From: JAVBKV01 sp031553885
GTDB taxonomy: Bacteria > Bacteroidota > Bacteroidia > Bacteroidales > Azobacteroidaceae
DNA length: 64,000 bases
Assembly: GCA_031553885.1 (NCBI GenBank)
Contig: JAVBKV010000024.1
Coordinates: 1-64,000 of the forward strand
Reading direction: 5' to 3'
Numbering within the stretch: the stretch's first letter is position 1; the number at the start of each line of letters is the position of its first letter. The notes below the pieces were generated by a model. The model had not been told where the DNA came from and searched no databases. It saw nothing but the letters and a program-made list of their open reading frames with translations. Positions 54,816 through 63,524 of this stretch are shown here, piece by piece. The translations under genes and the position numbers were made by a program.

Positions 54816-55205
54816 TTAGGACACATTACTTTTGCTGTGTTTTTGCCTTTTATAGAAAGCATAACCCACAACTCCGGCAATCAGAATCCATATCGCACTC
54901 TGAACAGGAGTTTCTTCTTCCGGCTCCGGAAGACCTCCGATAGAACTTCCCCCATCATCGTCGCCACGAAATGCTATGATTTCATTCCCTGCAGCCTGTC
55001 CATTTCCCGTCTCTCCTGAAAGAGGGAATTCAGAAGATAAATTTCCCCGAAAAAGGTCGTTGTTCTTCATATACTCCTGAGAAGGCATCTGAGAGTTATT
55101 ATCTCCCGGTCCCTGTGAGGCAAAAATGCACATTTCTCCATGCAGCATAAAAAGAAGAAGAAGCCCTCCTCCAAGCCAATGTCTGTACTTGTTTTTCATT
55201 TTCAA
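54816..55205 (-). CDS. Small exported protein with C-terminal membrane anchor/sorting-like tail
   Basis: This 129-residue protein has a signal peptide (MKMKNKYRHWLGGGLLLLFM, then HGEMCIFA), a hydrophilic middle, an acidic DDDGGSSIGGLPEPEEETP stretch, and a C-terminal tail of one hydrophobic helix (SAIWILIAGVVGYAFY) plus KRQK. This layout resembles the short CTERM-type sorting tails seen in Bacteroidetes, though I cannot assign a named one. It precedes the giant T9SS protein in the same operon and may help display it. Confidence 0.75.
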   Translation of the reverse strand: MKMKNKYRHWLGGGLLLLFMLHGEMCIFASQGPGDNNSQMPSQEYMKNNDLFRGNLSSEFPLSGETGNGQAAGNEIIAFRGDDDGGSSIGGLPEPEEETPVQSAIWILIAGVVGYAFYKRQKHSKSNVS

Positions 55206-55844
55206 ATTTTTGTTTTAAATTATTATATTGTAGTATGTGTAAGTGACAAGAAATACATTCCACCTTTATCCCGGTTTTCTTTTATCTGCCCGGTTATTAC
55301 ATACATCTTACAATCTTCACATTGAAATGAATCAACACTTTTTTCAACTTTCACAAGTTGGCTAAAGTTAAAGAAAGGCAGATATATAAAAAACCGGGAA
55401 AAGGTAGGAATGAAAAACAAAGAAAACCTTTTTGAACAGAATCTGTTCAAAAAGGTTCCCATCTGAATTATAAATAATTTATTATAAGAAGTTAATGCGT
55501 ACGAAAGCCAGGCGCACTTCTCTAATATAAACAGAGAGACAATCAAATTTAACGCATTAAATCCGGTCGCCTTTTGATTATTAATCAAAAGAGAATATAA
55601 AGTCATGTAGAATTATTATATGTATGTTTGTATGCATAAATTATACTATAAAAATCATGCCAAAAAAATTAATATTGTATAAATTTATGACTATCAATAT
55701 ATTCAAAAAAAGTAAATCTTTGTTTAAGATTTTTAATTGAGATTTTTTCCACACTCTTTTTAACGGCCTTTAAACGTTTCAACTTTTTCCGTTTTTTCTT
55801 CTGAATTTATTTTTCTTACGTACTATCCGGATAAAATTTATTTA
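55206..55844. other. Gene-free region with a perfect 15-bp inverted repeat
   Basis: This stretch of over 600 nt separates the divergent surface-protein operon and aroE. It holds a perfect inverted repeat (55425-55439 with 55443-55457, loop AAT) and a shorter palindrome at 55571-55591 (CTTTTGATT core). The DNA is AT-rich. An ORF of 127 codons on the minus strand has no signal peptide or recognisable domain and is not called. I see no RNA gene, but a small RNA ending at the inverted repeat is possible. Confidence 0.5.
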
Positions 55845-55852
55845 TATCTTTG
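55845..55852 (+). promoter_or_regulatory. Promoter -7 box of aroE-nikR-like-TonB operon
   Basis: TATCTTTG lies 29 nt before the aroE ATG. Confidence 0.6.
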
Positions 55853-55881
55853 CCTTTCGTTTCAGAAGAGGTTTAGATTTT

Positions 55882-56634
55882 ATGGACAAATACGGATTGA
55901 TTGGTTATCCTTTGAAGCACTCATTTTCCAGGGGCTTTTTTAATGAAAAATTTGCCGCAGAAAATATCGATGCGGAATATGTTAATTTTGAAATACCCTC
56001 TATTGAGGAGTTTCAACATATTATAAAAGAAAATCCTAACCTGAAAGGGTTAAACGTAACCATTCCTTATAAAGAACAGGTAATTCCCCTGTTGGACGAA
56101 CTGGGAGAGAACGCCAGGGAAGTAGGAGCTGTAAATGTAATTAAGATAGTCAGGAACAAGGGAAAAATCAGATTACACGGATACAATTCCGATGTTATAG
56201 GATTCAAGGAATCGATCGAACCGCTGGTTCACGGACAACACCACCAACGCGCTCTGATTTTGGGTACCGGAGGATCAGCGAAAGCCGTTTTCCAGGGACT
56301 GAAACAATTGGGATTAGAATCTATTTTCGTATCCCGGACAAAAGCAGACGGAGTACTCACCTATGCAGACTTAAGTCCGGAAGTCATGCAGGTTTATACA
56401 GTAATTGTGAACTGCACTCCGGTGGGAATGTACCCTCATGTAGATGTTTGCCCCGACATTCCTTACGAATGGTTGACTGATAAACATTTGTTGTATGATT
56501 TACTCTACAACCCGGATGAAACCCTGTTTATGAGAAAAGGAAAGGAAATGGGCGCCACGGTTAAAAATGGACTCGAAATGCTTTTACTACAAGCTTTTGT
56601 ATCCTGGGAGTTCTGGCAATCGATACGCCCGTAA
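55882..56634 (+). CDS. aroE: Shikimate dehydrogenase
   Basis: This 250-residue protein, slightly short for the family, opens with YGLIGYPLKHSFSRGFFNEKF (shikimate-binding serines) and carries NVTIPYK (catalytic Lys64), GAVNVIK, YNSDVIGF (Asp), the NADP loop ILGTGGSAKAV, NCTPVGMYP and the terminal GLEMLLLQAFVSWEFW. It reduces 3-dehydroshikimate in aromatic amino acid synthesis. It begins a run with a NikR-like gene 30 nt downstream. Confidence 0.95.
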   Translation: MDKYGLIGYPLKHSFSRGFFNEKFAAENIDAEYVNFEIPSIEEFQHIIKENPNLKGLNVTIPYKEQVIPLLDELGENAREVGAVNVIKIVRNKGKIRLHGYNSDVIGFKESIEPLVHGQHHQRALILGTGGSAKAVFQGLKQLGLESIFVSRTKADGVLTYADLSPEVMQVYTVIVNCTPVGMYPHVDVCPDIPYEWLTDKHLLYDLLYNPDETLFMRKGKEMGATVKNGLEMLLLQAFVSWEFWQSIRP

Positions 56635-56664
56635 CAAGGATGTAAACTTAACAGAATATACAAT

Positions 56665-57066
56665 ATGACGGTTACACGCTTTGGAGTTTCGTTGGAGCAG
56701 GACTTACTGGAATCGCTGGATGAGTTTGTCCAGGACAATTCTTTTTCCAATCGCTCCCAAGCCATTCGTTTTCTCATCGAAAAGAATACGGCGGAAAGAA
56801 AGTGGCTTTGTAACCGAAATGTGGCAGGAGCCGTTGTATTGGTATACGACAGCGAAAAGAACGATGTAGCCTCCCGGATACTGGAAATTCAACAGGCACA
56901 TGCATCACAGGTTCTATCTACTCAACGATTTTTTTTAAAAAGCAACCGTTGCCTCGAAGTCGTTACTGTAAAAGGTGAGGCTCAGGAACTGACTCATTTT
57001 TCTGAAGAACTGATTGCCCTGAAAGGAATCAGACACGGAAAATTAATAATGAGCCGGGCGGATTAA
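56665..57066 (+). CDS. NikR-like ribbon-helix-helix/ACT regulator lacking most nickel ligands
   Basis: This 133-residue protein has an RHH domain (VTRFGVSLEQDLLESLDEFV, NRSQAIRFLIE) and an ACT-type domain with YDSEKNDVASRILEIQ and CLEVVTVKG, and the family ending GIRHGKL. Aligned by eye with E. coli NikR, the high-affinity site His76/His87/His89/Cys95 becomes Gln/Arg/Phe/Cys: the HVH of ATLHVH is RFF here. Only the cysteine remains. It may bind another ligand or work through the low-affinity site. It lies 28 nt upstream of a TonB receptor gene that it probably regulates. Confidence 0.88.
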   Translation: MTVTRFGVSLEQDLLESLDEFVQDNSFSNRSQAIRFLIEKNTAERKWLCNRNVAGAVVLVYDSEKNDVASRILEIQQAHASQVLSTQRFFLKSNRCLEVVTVKGEAQELTHFSEELIALKGIRHGKLIMSRAD

Positions 57067-57094
57067 ATTTTTTTACTCAATTGGTGTTACGATT

Positions 57095-58993
57095 ATGAAA
57101 AAAAGTGTTACTATTTATTTGTTTTGCATATCTTTATTCACTCAGTCCGGCATATTCAGCCTTTATGCACAAAAGGATCATTTATCAACGGATACTGTAC
57201 CCCTGAACGAGGTGGTGATTTCAGGAACCCGAACCATCACAAACCGGAACCAGGTCCCTGCCACGATATCGGTTGTAACAAAAGAGGAGTTGGACGAAAG
57301 CAGTGAATCGGCTATCCTGCCGGTTTTGTCCGAACGCATACCGGGTTTATTTGTTACCGAAAGAGGAGTTACCGGCTTTGGATTATCATCCGGCTCGGCA
57401 GGGACTGTCAACATTCACGGAGTAGGCGGAGGAAATAAAGTATTGATGATGTTTGACGGACAGCCTCAATGGGCCGGAATATTCGGACACCACTTGCCGG
57501 ACACCTATGTAACCTCGGATGCGGAACGGGTGGAAGTAATCCGGGGCCCTGCTTCCCTGCTCTACGGATCGAATGCAATGGGTGGAGTAATTAACATCAT
57601 TACCCAAAAAGCGAAAGAAGATGGTTTTCATGGTCGCGGACGCCTGCTTTACGGTTCTTACAACACCCAGAAATACATGTTGAACGCCGGAGGAAAAAAA
57701 GGTAAATTCAATGGATATGCATCGATCAATCACGATCGTACCGACGGACAGCGTCCTCACTCCGAATTTTACATTACAAACGGGTACACTAAACTCGGTT
57801 ATGATTTCTCTTCCCATTGGAATGTTTCCGGAAATATAATCCTGGCTAAATTCGAGTCGAATAATCCGGGAACCATACAAAACCCGATGAACGAAAACTG
57901 GGCGGAAGCTTTGCGGGGAACGTATTCTTTATCCCTCCAGAACTCTTACGAGAAGGCAAACGGAGCCATACAGGCATTTTACAATTTTGGTAATCACAAA
58001 ATCAACGACGGATACAAAAACGGAGAACCACCGCTCGACTACCTGTTCCGTTCGGATGATTACAATGCAGGAGCCGCTCTATACGAATCTTTCCATTTGT
58101 TTACGGGGAATCAGATTACAGCCGGAGTCGACTTCAAGCAATGGGGAGGACGTGCCTGGAATGCGTACACCGACGGGAGTAAAAAAGAAATCATTGATAC
58201 ACATGTTGATGAATGTGCTGTATATGGACTTGTACAACAAACACTCGTTGAAAAACTAACCCTGAATGCCGGCATCCGGTTGGAGATGAACGAGGAATAC
58301 GGAAACGAATGGGTACCTCAGGCAGGAGTTGCTTATCGTTTTTCCGACCGGACCGTATTAAAGGCTTCCGCTTCCAAGGGATTCCGGAGTCCGAATATCA
58401 GAGAATTATACATGTTTACCCCGGTTAATAACCCTGACCTGAAACCCGAAAAAATGAACAATTACGATTTTTCCTACCTGCAGAAGCTGTTGGATAATAA
58501 ACTTGAAATCGAGTTGACTGCTTATTTTGCAAAAGGGAAAGACATGATTGCTATGACCCGTATCGATGGTAAACCCAAGAACATCAATACAGGAGCATTT
58601 ATCAACAAAGGTTTTGATGTAGCCGCTTCTTATGCTCTGCTTCCTGAATTGAAATTATCGGGCAACTACAGTTTTCTGGACTCGGATATACAGATAACCG
58701 GAGCGCCCAAACACCAGGCTTTTTTCAATGTTCTCTGGAAAAAAGAACCGTTTTCTTTCGCATGTAGCTATCAATACGTAAGCGGATTATATACAACGGA
58801 CTATAACCTACCGGTAGCGAATCCCCTGACGGAAAGTTATGGATTACTAAGCGCCAAAGCGTCGTACCAACCCGTAAAATGGATCTCCTTCTTTATTAAC
58901 GGAGAAAACCTGACGGATACTTCTTACGAAATGTATACCGGATACCCTATGCCGGGAATTGTTGTGATGGGTGGAATTGATTTCAGGTTCTGA
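57095..58993 (+). CDS. TonB-dependent receptor, metal/cofactor type
   Basis: This 632-residue protein has a signal peptide (ends LYAQ), a plug domain with a TonB-box-like TVPLNEVVISGTR, RIPGLFVTERG, VEVIRGPASLLYGSNAMGGVINIIT, and a compact barrel with the siderophore/haem/cobalamin-type motif FRSPNIRELYMF and terminal IDFRF. The size and lack of a carboxypeptidase-like N-domain suggest import of a metal complex, haem or cobalamin rather than glycans. It is cotranscribed with the NikR-like regulator. It converges on the BtuF-like gene with a 6-nt gap. Confidence 0.92.
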   Translation: MKKSVTIYLFCISLFTQSGIFSLYAQKDHLSTDTVPLNEVVISGTRTITNRNQVPATISVVTKEELDESSESAILPVLSERIPGLFVTERGVTGFGLSSGSAGTVNIHGVGGGNKVLMMFDGQPQWAGIFGHHLPDTYVTSDAERVEVIRGPASLLYGSNAMGGVINIITQKAKEDGFHGRGRLLYGSYNTQKYMLNAGGKKGKFNGYASINHDRTDGQRPHSEFYITNGYTKLGYDFSSHWNVSGNIILAKFESNNPGTIQNPMNENWAEALRGTYSLSLQNSYEKANGAIQAFYNFGNHKINDGYKNGEPPLDYLFRSDDYNAGAALYESFHLFTGNQITAGVDFKQWGGRAWNAYTDGSKKEIIDTHVDECAVYGLVQQTLVEKLTLNAGIRLEMNEEYGNEWVPQAGVAYRFSDRTVLKASASKGFRSPNIRELYMFTPVNNPDLKPEKMNNYDFSYLQKLLDNKLEIELTAYFAKGKDMIAMTRIDGKPKNINTGAFINKGFDVAASYALLPELKLSGNYSFLDSDIQITGAPKHQAFFNVLWKKEPFSFACSYQYVSGLYTTDYNLPVANPLTESYGLLSAKASYQPVKWISFFINGENLTDTSYEMYTGYPMPGIVVMGGIDFRF

Positions 58994-58999
58994 TTCCGG

Positions 59000-60154
59000 T
59001 CATTCTTTCATTTTGCTGTAATACCTCGGCTGGTATTCCGGCAAAAGTTCCGGATGAAAAATCCAAACCAAATCCTTAAGCAGGTACTCCGGATGAATGG
59101 GTAATTCCTCATAATACGGAACCTTACCGGTATTACAAGTGTATACATTTTTCTTTTTATAAGCTTCGAAAAAGGTATAAGGCTGGTAATTAGCAGCTAA
59201 TTCACTATATGTCATATCATTCGATTGATTATATTTAATAAGCCAGCAGTCTGCCTTTTCGGCTCTTTCCAGTACGGTTTCAAAAGAGAGGGAAACAGAC
59301 CCGGTCGTAGTGTCACTTTCCCAACAATAACTGGCACCGGCATCCTTCAATAAATAAGCCATATAGCTTTTTCCTCCCGGCATATACCAGATACTTCCGT
59401 AACGCATCTCAGTAAAAACAGAAGGTCTATATTGTACCGATCCTGCCAATGTTTTCAATTGATCATACGAATCGACTGTCGACCGGAAAAGCGAATCTGC
59501 ACGGTCTTCCTCCCCCATAAACAAGCCATGAAAACGTATCCATTCAGCCCTTCCCAACGGAGTAGACTCCATATAATCCACACATTCGATCATGGGGATC
59601 CCGGTTTTACCTACTTGTCCGTAGCCGGCATCCGTCAACGGGGAAGAAAAGATCGCTTCCGGACCGGCCATAATGATTTTTTCGACATCCGGGTCAGAAG
59701 CCTGCCCCAGGTCCAGAATCGTTCCGTTCTTCACTCCTTCACGAATAAACGGAAGGCCAATGTATTGCGATTCACACACTCCGGTAATGGCTGTACGGCA
59801 ACCCAATTCGGACAATACGCTGCACGAGACGGATGAATAAATAGCCACACGTTCCAGAGGAGTCCGGATAAGAGTTCCTTCAGGAAGATTTTCCGGTAAC
59901 TTTTCTTTCTTGTCGACCAGGATATAACGTTGTAGTATTTTTCCGGGAGACCAGGGATTGAATACGGTAATTTCGGTGTAACCGACAGCCTGGTTAACTT
60001 GAAATCCCTGGGCATATTGTATATAGGATCGGCTGGCCGGACTTGAAGCCTCCTTCCTGGAAGAAGGCTTGCAAGAGGCCACAGCGAACAAAATGACAAA
60101 CAGAAAAGCCCAATTTATTTTTGATTTTCGTTTGTAAGCAATCATATTATTCAC
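59000..60154 (-). CDS. BtuF-like ABC substrate-binding lipoprotein
   Basis: This protein of about 384 residues has a lipobox (FAVASCKPSS). The class III periplasmic-binding fold follows: LERVAIYSSVSCSVLSELGC, DLGQASDPDVEKIIMAGPEAIF, IPMIECVDYMESTPLGRAEWI, and KADCWLIKYNQSND near the end. In Bacteroidales such proteins sit in cobalamin or haem uptake loci and deliver the ligand to BtuCD-type transporters. It is the third gene after the B12 riboswitch; permease and ATPase genes are not in the window. A start at 60145 is also possible. Confidence 0.88.
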   Translation of the reverse strand: MNNMIAYKRKSKINWAFLFVILFAVASCKPSSRKEASSPASRSYIQYAQGFQVNQAVGYTEITVFNPWSPGKILQRYILVDKKEKLPENLPEGTLIRTPLERVAIYSSVSCSVLSELGCRTAITGVCESQYIGLPFIREGVKNGTILDLGQASDPDVEKIIMAGPEAIFSSPLTDAGYGQVGKTGIPMIECVDYMESTPLGRAEWIRFHGLFMGEEDRADSLFRSTVDSYDQLKTLAGSVQYRPSVFTEMRYGSIWYMPGGKSYMAYLLKDAGASYCWESDTTTGSVSLSFETVLERAEKADCWLIKYNQSNDMTYSELAANYQPYTFFEAYKKKNVYTCNTGKVPYYEELPIHPEYLLKDLVWIFHPELLPEYQPRYYSKMKE

Positions 60155-60181
60155 ATCTGAAAAGTATACTCGGACAAAGAA

Positions 60182-61270
60182 TTAATAAAAAATGAATTGA
60201 CAAGGGTTAAGCCCGACGTCCAATGTTTTCTTTTTCTTACCATCCGTTCCGAAAACATGTACGGTTCCTGGGTTGGAATAGTCTGTATCACCGATATAAA
60301 CTTCTTTTGTATCCGGGTTTACACCAATAGCATAAGGAGTTTTAATCGTTGTTCCGTCGGTAATAACCGGATCGGAAGTCAAACTTTCTGTCTTGATATT
60401 ATACACACCAAAAGTAAACTTCGCAGTCCAATTGTCTTCTTTATCATAAGTAACTGAATAAAAATAACAAAGATCGCCCAATATAGTAAAATTGGCAGCC
60501 GGAGCCTCTTGGATATCCGTTACTTTGCCGGTCTTTGTTTCCACCCGTTGGAATCCGGCCGGAACATCATCATAATTTCCCCTGTAGGTCAGGTAAATAT
60601 CCCCGTAAGAATCCGCCATTACCAGTTCCGGATTAATTCCCACGGTAATTGACTTTTCCTTTTTAAAAGCAGCGATATCCACGACATCCAATGTTTTTCC
60701 AAATCCGGCCTTATTATAGGCATCACTGATTGCCACATATAATTTACCGTTAACCGCAGCAATTCCTTCCGGACTGGCTCCTACCGGAGTAGACTCTTCT
60801 ACCCGAAGAGCAGTTGTATCCAAACGGATCACATTTCCGTCGTAAGTCGATGCATATACCTTGCCACCGTAAGAAGTTAAGTGACGGGGCTTACGGGGTT
60901 CATGATTGTCATCTTCCAGTGCAATCCGTTGAATCAAAGCTTTCGTCTGAACATTCAATACCGTGATATTTGCAGAACCAGACATCGCTATATATAATTT
61001 TTTTCCGTAAACCATCATATCCTGACCCAGATCCCCCAGGCCTCCTTTCATCAAGTCAAAAGTAGTCTCATCAGTATTATAATCCAGGAAAGAAAGTCCT
61101 GCATTACTTCTTCCATCCCCACCCTGATTCAGAATAAATACTCCGTTTTCCCCGGAAGGAATAACAGGATCCGGAGCTGGATCATCGTCTTCACATGCAG
61201 TAAAAACGGCAGAAACAAACAGACAGAAAAAACTCCATTTCAAAAAACCAACAATCATTTTCATAATCAA
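60182..61270 (-). CDS. BtuG-like surface lipoprotein (beta-propeller, cobalamin binding)
   Basis: This 362-residue protein has a lipobox (FTACEDDD) and a long acidic leader typical of surface-exported lipoproteins. A seven-bladed YncE/DUF5074-type propeller follows (GVFILNQGGDGRSNAGLSFLD, LYIAMSGSANITVLN, VYASTYDGNVIRLD, VYIGDTDYSNPGTVHVFG). In Bacteroides thetaiotaomicron the equivalent BtuG binds B12 with very high affinity and caps BtuB. Position right after the BtuB-like gene (13-nt gap) and under a B12 riboswitch supports this role. Confidence 0.85.
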   Translation of the reverse strand: MIMKMIVGFLKWSFFCLFVSAVFTACEDDDPAPDPVIPSGENGVFILNQGGDGRSNAGLSFLDYNTDETTFDLMKGGLGDLGQDMMVYGKKLYIAMSGSANITVLNVQTKALIQRIALEDDNHEPRKPRHLTSYGGKVYASTYDGNVIRLDTTALRVEESTPVGASPEGIAAVNGKLYVAISDAYNKAGFGKTLDVVDIAAFKKEKSITVGINPELVMADSYGDIYLTYRGNYDDVPAGFQRVETKTGKVTDIQEAPAANFTILGDLCYFYSVTYDKEDNWTAKFTFGVYNIKTESLTSDPVITDGTTIKTPYAIGVNPDTKEVYIGDTDYSNPGTVHVFGTDGKKKKTLDVGLNPCQFIFY

Positions 61271-61283
61271 TTAATATAAAAAA

Positions 61284-63395
61284 TTAATATATAAATTTCA
61301 CTCCAAATCGAAAAGAGCGTCCGGGCATCGGATAAGAACGGACAACAGTATATTGCTCGTCCATCAGGTTAAGACACTCAGCAGAAAAAGAAATCCGGTT
61401 GTTCTTCCAATCGAACGTCCGGCTCAGCGAAATACCCTGATCCAGGTAAGGATCCAGCCGGTACTCCGAACGGTTGAGCAGTTCATAGTATCGTTTTCCA
61501 CAATACAACAACGTATAATTCACCTGAACCCAGGGTGTTTCCAAACTAACCCGCCCCGAACCCGAATGATGCGGCGTATAAGGCAGTTGCTGGTTGTATG
61601 TCTTGGACTGAGAATCCGTCTTATCCACAACCTGCTGATAAGTATACGTTCCGTCGACCTGCCACAACAATTTTCCGGTACGCGCCTGCAATTCGGCATT
61701 CAGGTCAACACCCCTGATTTCGACCCTCCCATAATTCTGCACCGACCAGACGAACATGCTCCGGGTGGGCAAAGCGATAATCTTGTTTTCGATCCGGTTC
61801 AGGTATGCATCCGCCGAAAATGAGAAACAAGGGAATAAGTTGCCGAATGCATAAACCCAGGTTAGTCCCAGGTCATACTGGCTCGCATTTTCCGGTTTCA
61901 GTTTACTGGAATATTTGGAAAAATAAAGATCTCCGAATGTAGCTAACCGAAATGTATTTTTATAGTACCCCCGAAATCTCAGCGAAGAATCATCCAGTGG
62001 TTTTAGCGAAAAACCGACATAGGGAGACAGGTGATTCTGGCTTCCCGGATCAGTTGCTTTTTTCGCATGATCGTCTGTGTAATTATTCAACAGGCTGGCC
62101 ATTACCGTCAGCCTGTTACGTTCATATTTTCCGGAAAAAGCGCTGAGCCAGGTAATCCGGGAAGGATATACGCAGTCGGAAAGATCACTGGCCAGGTTCC
62201 CAAAAGATCCGTCATTCGCCCAGGAAAAGGAGAGAAAATCATTGACTTTCCAGCGAATCGTGGCATTTGCATAATATTCCCGTTGAAAAAAGACATTCTC
62301 CAACACATAACTATTGGTAATGTTTTCATAATCGATATGGGAATAGCCGAACCGGGCATTAGCCTGAAAATCGATCCGGTCATTCAATGATTGGGTATAA
62401 TTACCCTGGGTAAAAAAGTTACGATCATGAGTTCTTTCCCCAGAATACGAAGTATACATAATCGCCGGTCCGGACAATCCCCGATCCGAATCATAATAAT
62501 ACGTCTTAAAGAAAAGTTTACCTCCGTTACGAAATCGTCCGGAAAGGTTAGCCTCCATTTTCCAGGTATCCACATCAGAATTGTTTCTATTTTTAACGGC
62601 GCTTGAATCTTTGGAATAGTCGTAATACTCGGTAAAGGGATAATTTCCCTTTGTTTTTACCCATTCCACAGAAGCATTCATTGAGAACGTCCGGCTCAAT
62701 ACCTTTCCGAACAAAACAGAAGGATTGATCAAGCCGAAAGATCCGGCCTTGAAAGATGTTTTCAATTCCGTCTTCTTCAGGTCCGCAGGTGACAACAAAC
62801 GGTTCACGATATTCAACACCCCGGCAGACGACTGTACCCGGGCAGTTTGAAAAATATCATCACTTTCTCCGATCGTCAGACTAACCATATCGACATTTTC
62901 AAGAGAAAAACGGCCCAGATCCATTTGACCGGTCTGGTAGTCAAAGGCGGCAATGCCATCGTATGACACGTTTGTATAATTAGCTCCCAGACTACGGATG
63001 GAAACCGTTTTCAGACCTCCCACTCCACCAAAATCTTTCACCTGCACTCCGGAAAAATACTTTATAACATCAGAAACCTGGAATGCATTTATTTTTTCAA
63101 GATCCTCACCCTGTAAGACCTGTAAAGGGGATGTAGTCCGGGAAACAGCAGGTTTTGCAGTTCCGGTAACGAATACCTCATTTAACCTTTTTCCAGAAAT
63201 CGTATCCGTAATTTGCTGAGCCCAAATCCTTTCGCCACACAGGCAACCTATCAGAAGCACAGCTAGGACACAAACCAGGCGCAATCCTCCAGCCCCCTTT
63301 CGCAAGGGGGAAGGACGACGCACGCCTGTGTAAAACGTATAACGCCAAACACACGACGTATATGTAACACCAAATAATTTCAAACGGAATAACAT
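61284..63395 (-). CDS. btuB: BtuB-like TonB-dependent cobalamin receptor
   Basis: From the Met at 63395 the protein has 703 residues: a plug (GKRLNEVFVTGTAKPAVSRTT, AFQVSDVIKYFSGVQVKDFG) and a barrel ending FRFGVKFIY. The ORF stays open up to 63560 but that part is the riboswitch. The signal-peptide core LRLVCVLAVLLIGCLC is preceded by an odd RRPSPLRKGAGG stretch encoded by a hairpin repeat, and a TTG at 63284 would give a normal signal peptide. It is the first gene of the B12 uptake operon; the regulation by the cobalamin riboswitch is clear from sequence. Confidence 0.9.
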   Translation of the reverse strand: MLFRLKLFGVTYTSCVWRYTFYTGVRRPSPLRKGAGGLRLVCVLAVLLIGCLCGERIWAQQITDTISGKRLNEVFVTGTAKPAVSRTTSPLQVLQGEDLEKINAFQVSDVIKYFSGVQVKDFGGVGGLKTVSIRSLGANYTNVSYDGIAAFDYQTGQMDLGRFSLENVDMVSLTIGESDDIFQTARVQSSAGVLNIVNRLLSPADLKKTELKTSFKAGSFGLINPSVLFGKVLSRTFSMNASVEWVKTKGNYPFTEYYDYSKDSSAVKNRNNSDVDTWKMEANLSGRFRNGGKLFFKTYYYDSDRGLSGPAIMYTSYSGERTHDRNFFTQGNYTQSLNDRIDFQANARFGYSHIDYENITNSYVLENVFFQREYYANATIRWKVNDFLSFSWANDGSFGNLASDLSDCVYPSRITWLSAFSGKYERNRLTVMASLLNNYTDDHAKKATDPGSQNHLSPYVGFSLKPLDDSSLRFRGYYKNTFRLATFGDLYFSKYSSKLKPENASQYDLGLTWVYAFGNLFPCFSFSADAYLNRIENKIIALPTRSMFVWSVQNYGRVEIRGVDLNAELQARTGKLLWQVDGTYTYQQVVDKTDSQSKTYNQQLPYTPHHSGSGRVSLETPWVQVNYTLLYCGKRYYELLNRSEYRLDPYLDQGISLSRTFDWKNNRISFSAECLNLMDEQYTVVRSYPMPGRSFRFGVKFIY
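63293..63310. repeat. GC-rich hairpin repeat inside the btuB signal region
   Basis: CCCCCTT and AAGGGGG form a 7-bp stem with loop TCGC. The flanks (TCCTCCAG on the left, AAGGACGACG on the right) resemble dispersed intergenic elements of Bacteroidetes. It encodes PSPLRKGAG in the btuB frame. Confidence 0.6.
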
Positions 63396-63524
63396 AAAGC
63401 CTATTAATTGGGGTAAATACCAAACAATTCCGGCAAGTACGGTAAAAACGAATGTAAACGAACGAAGCGTTCCAGACGTTTCACAGCTCTTTCCTCGAAA
63501 GCTTTTGAAACAAACATAAATGCA

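Noticed and set aside
55223..55606. A 127-codon minus-strand ORF upstream of the small anchored protein
   Set aside because: It runs through the 15-bp inverted repeat, has no recognisable domain, and its Phe/Leu-rich composition is that expected of AT-rich non-coding DNA.
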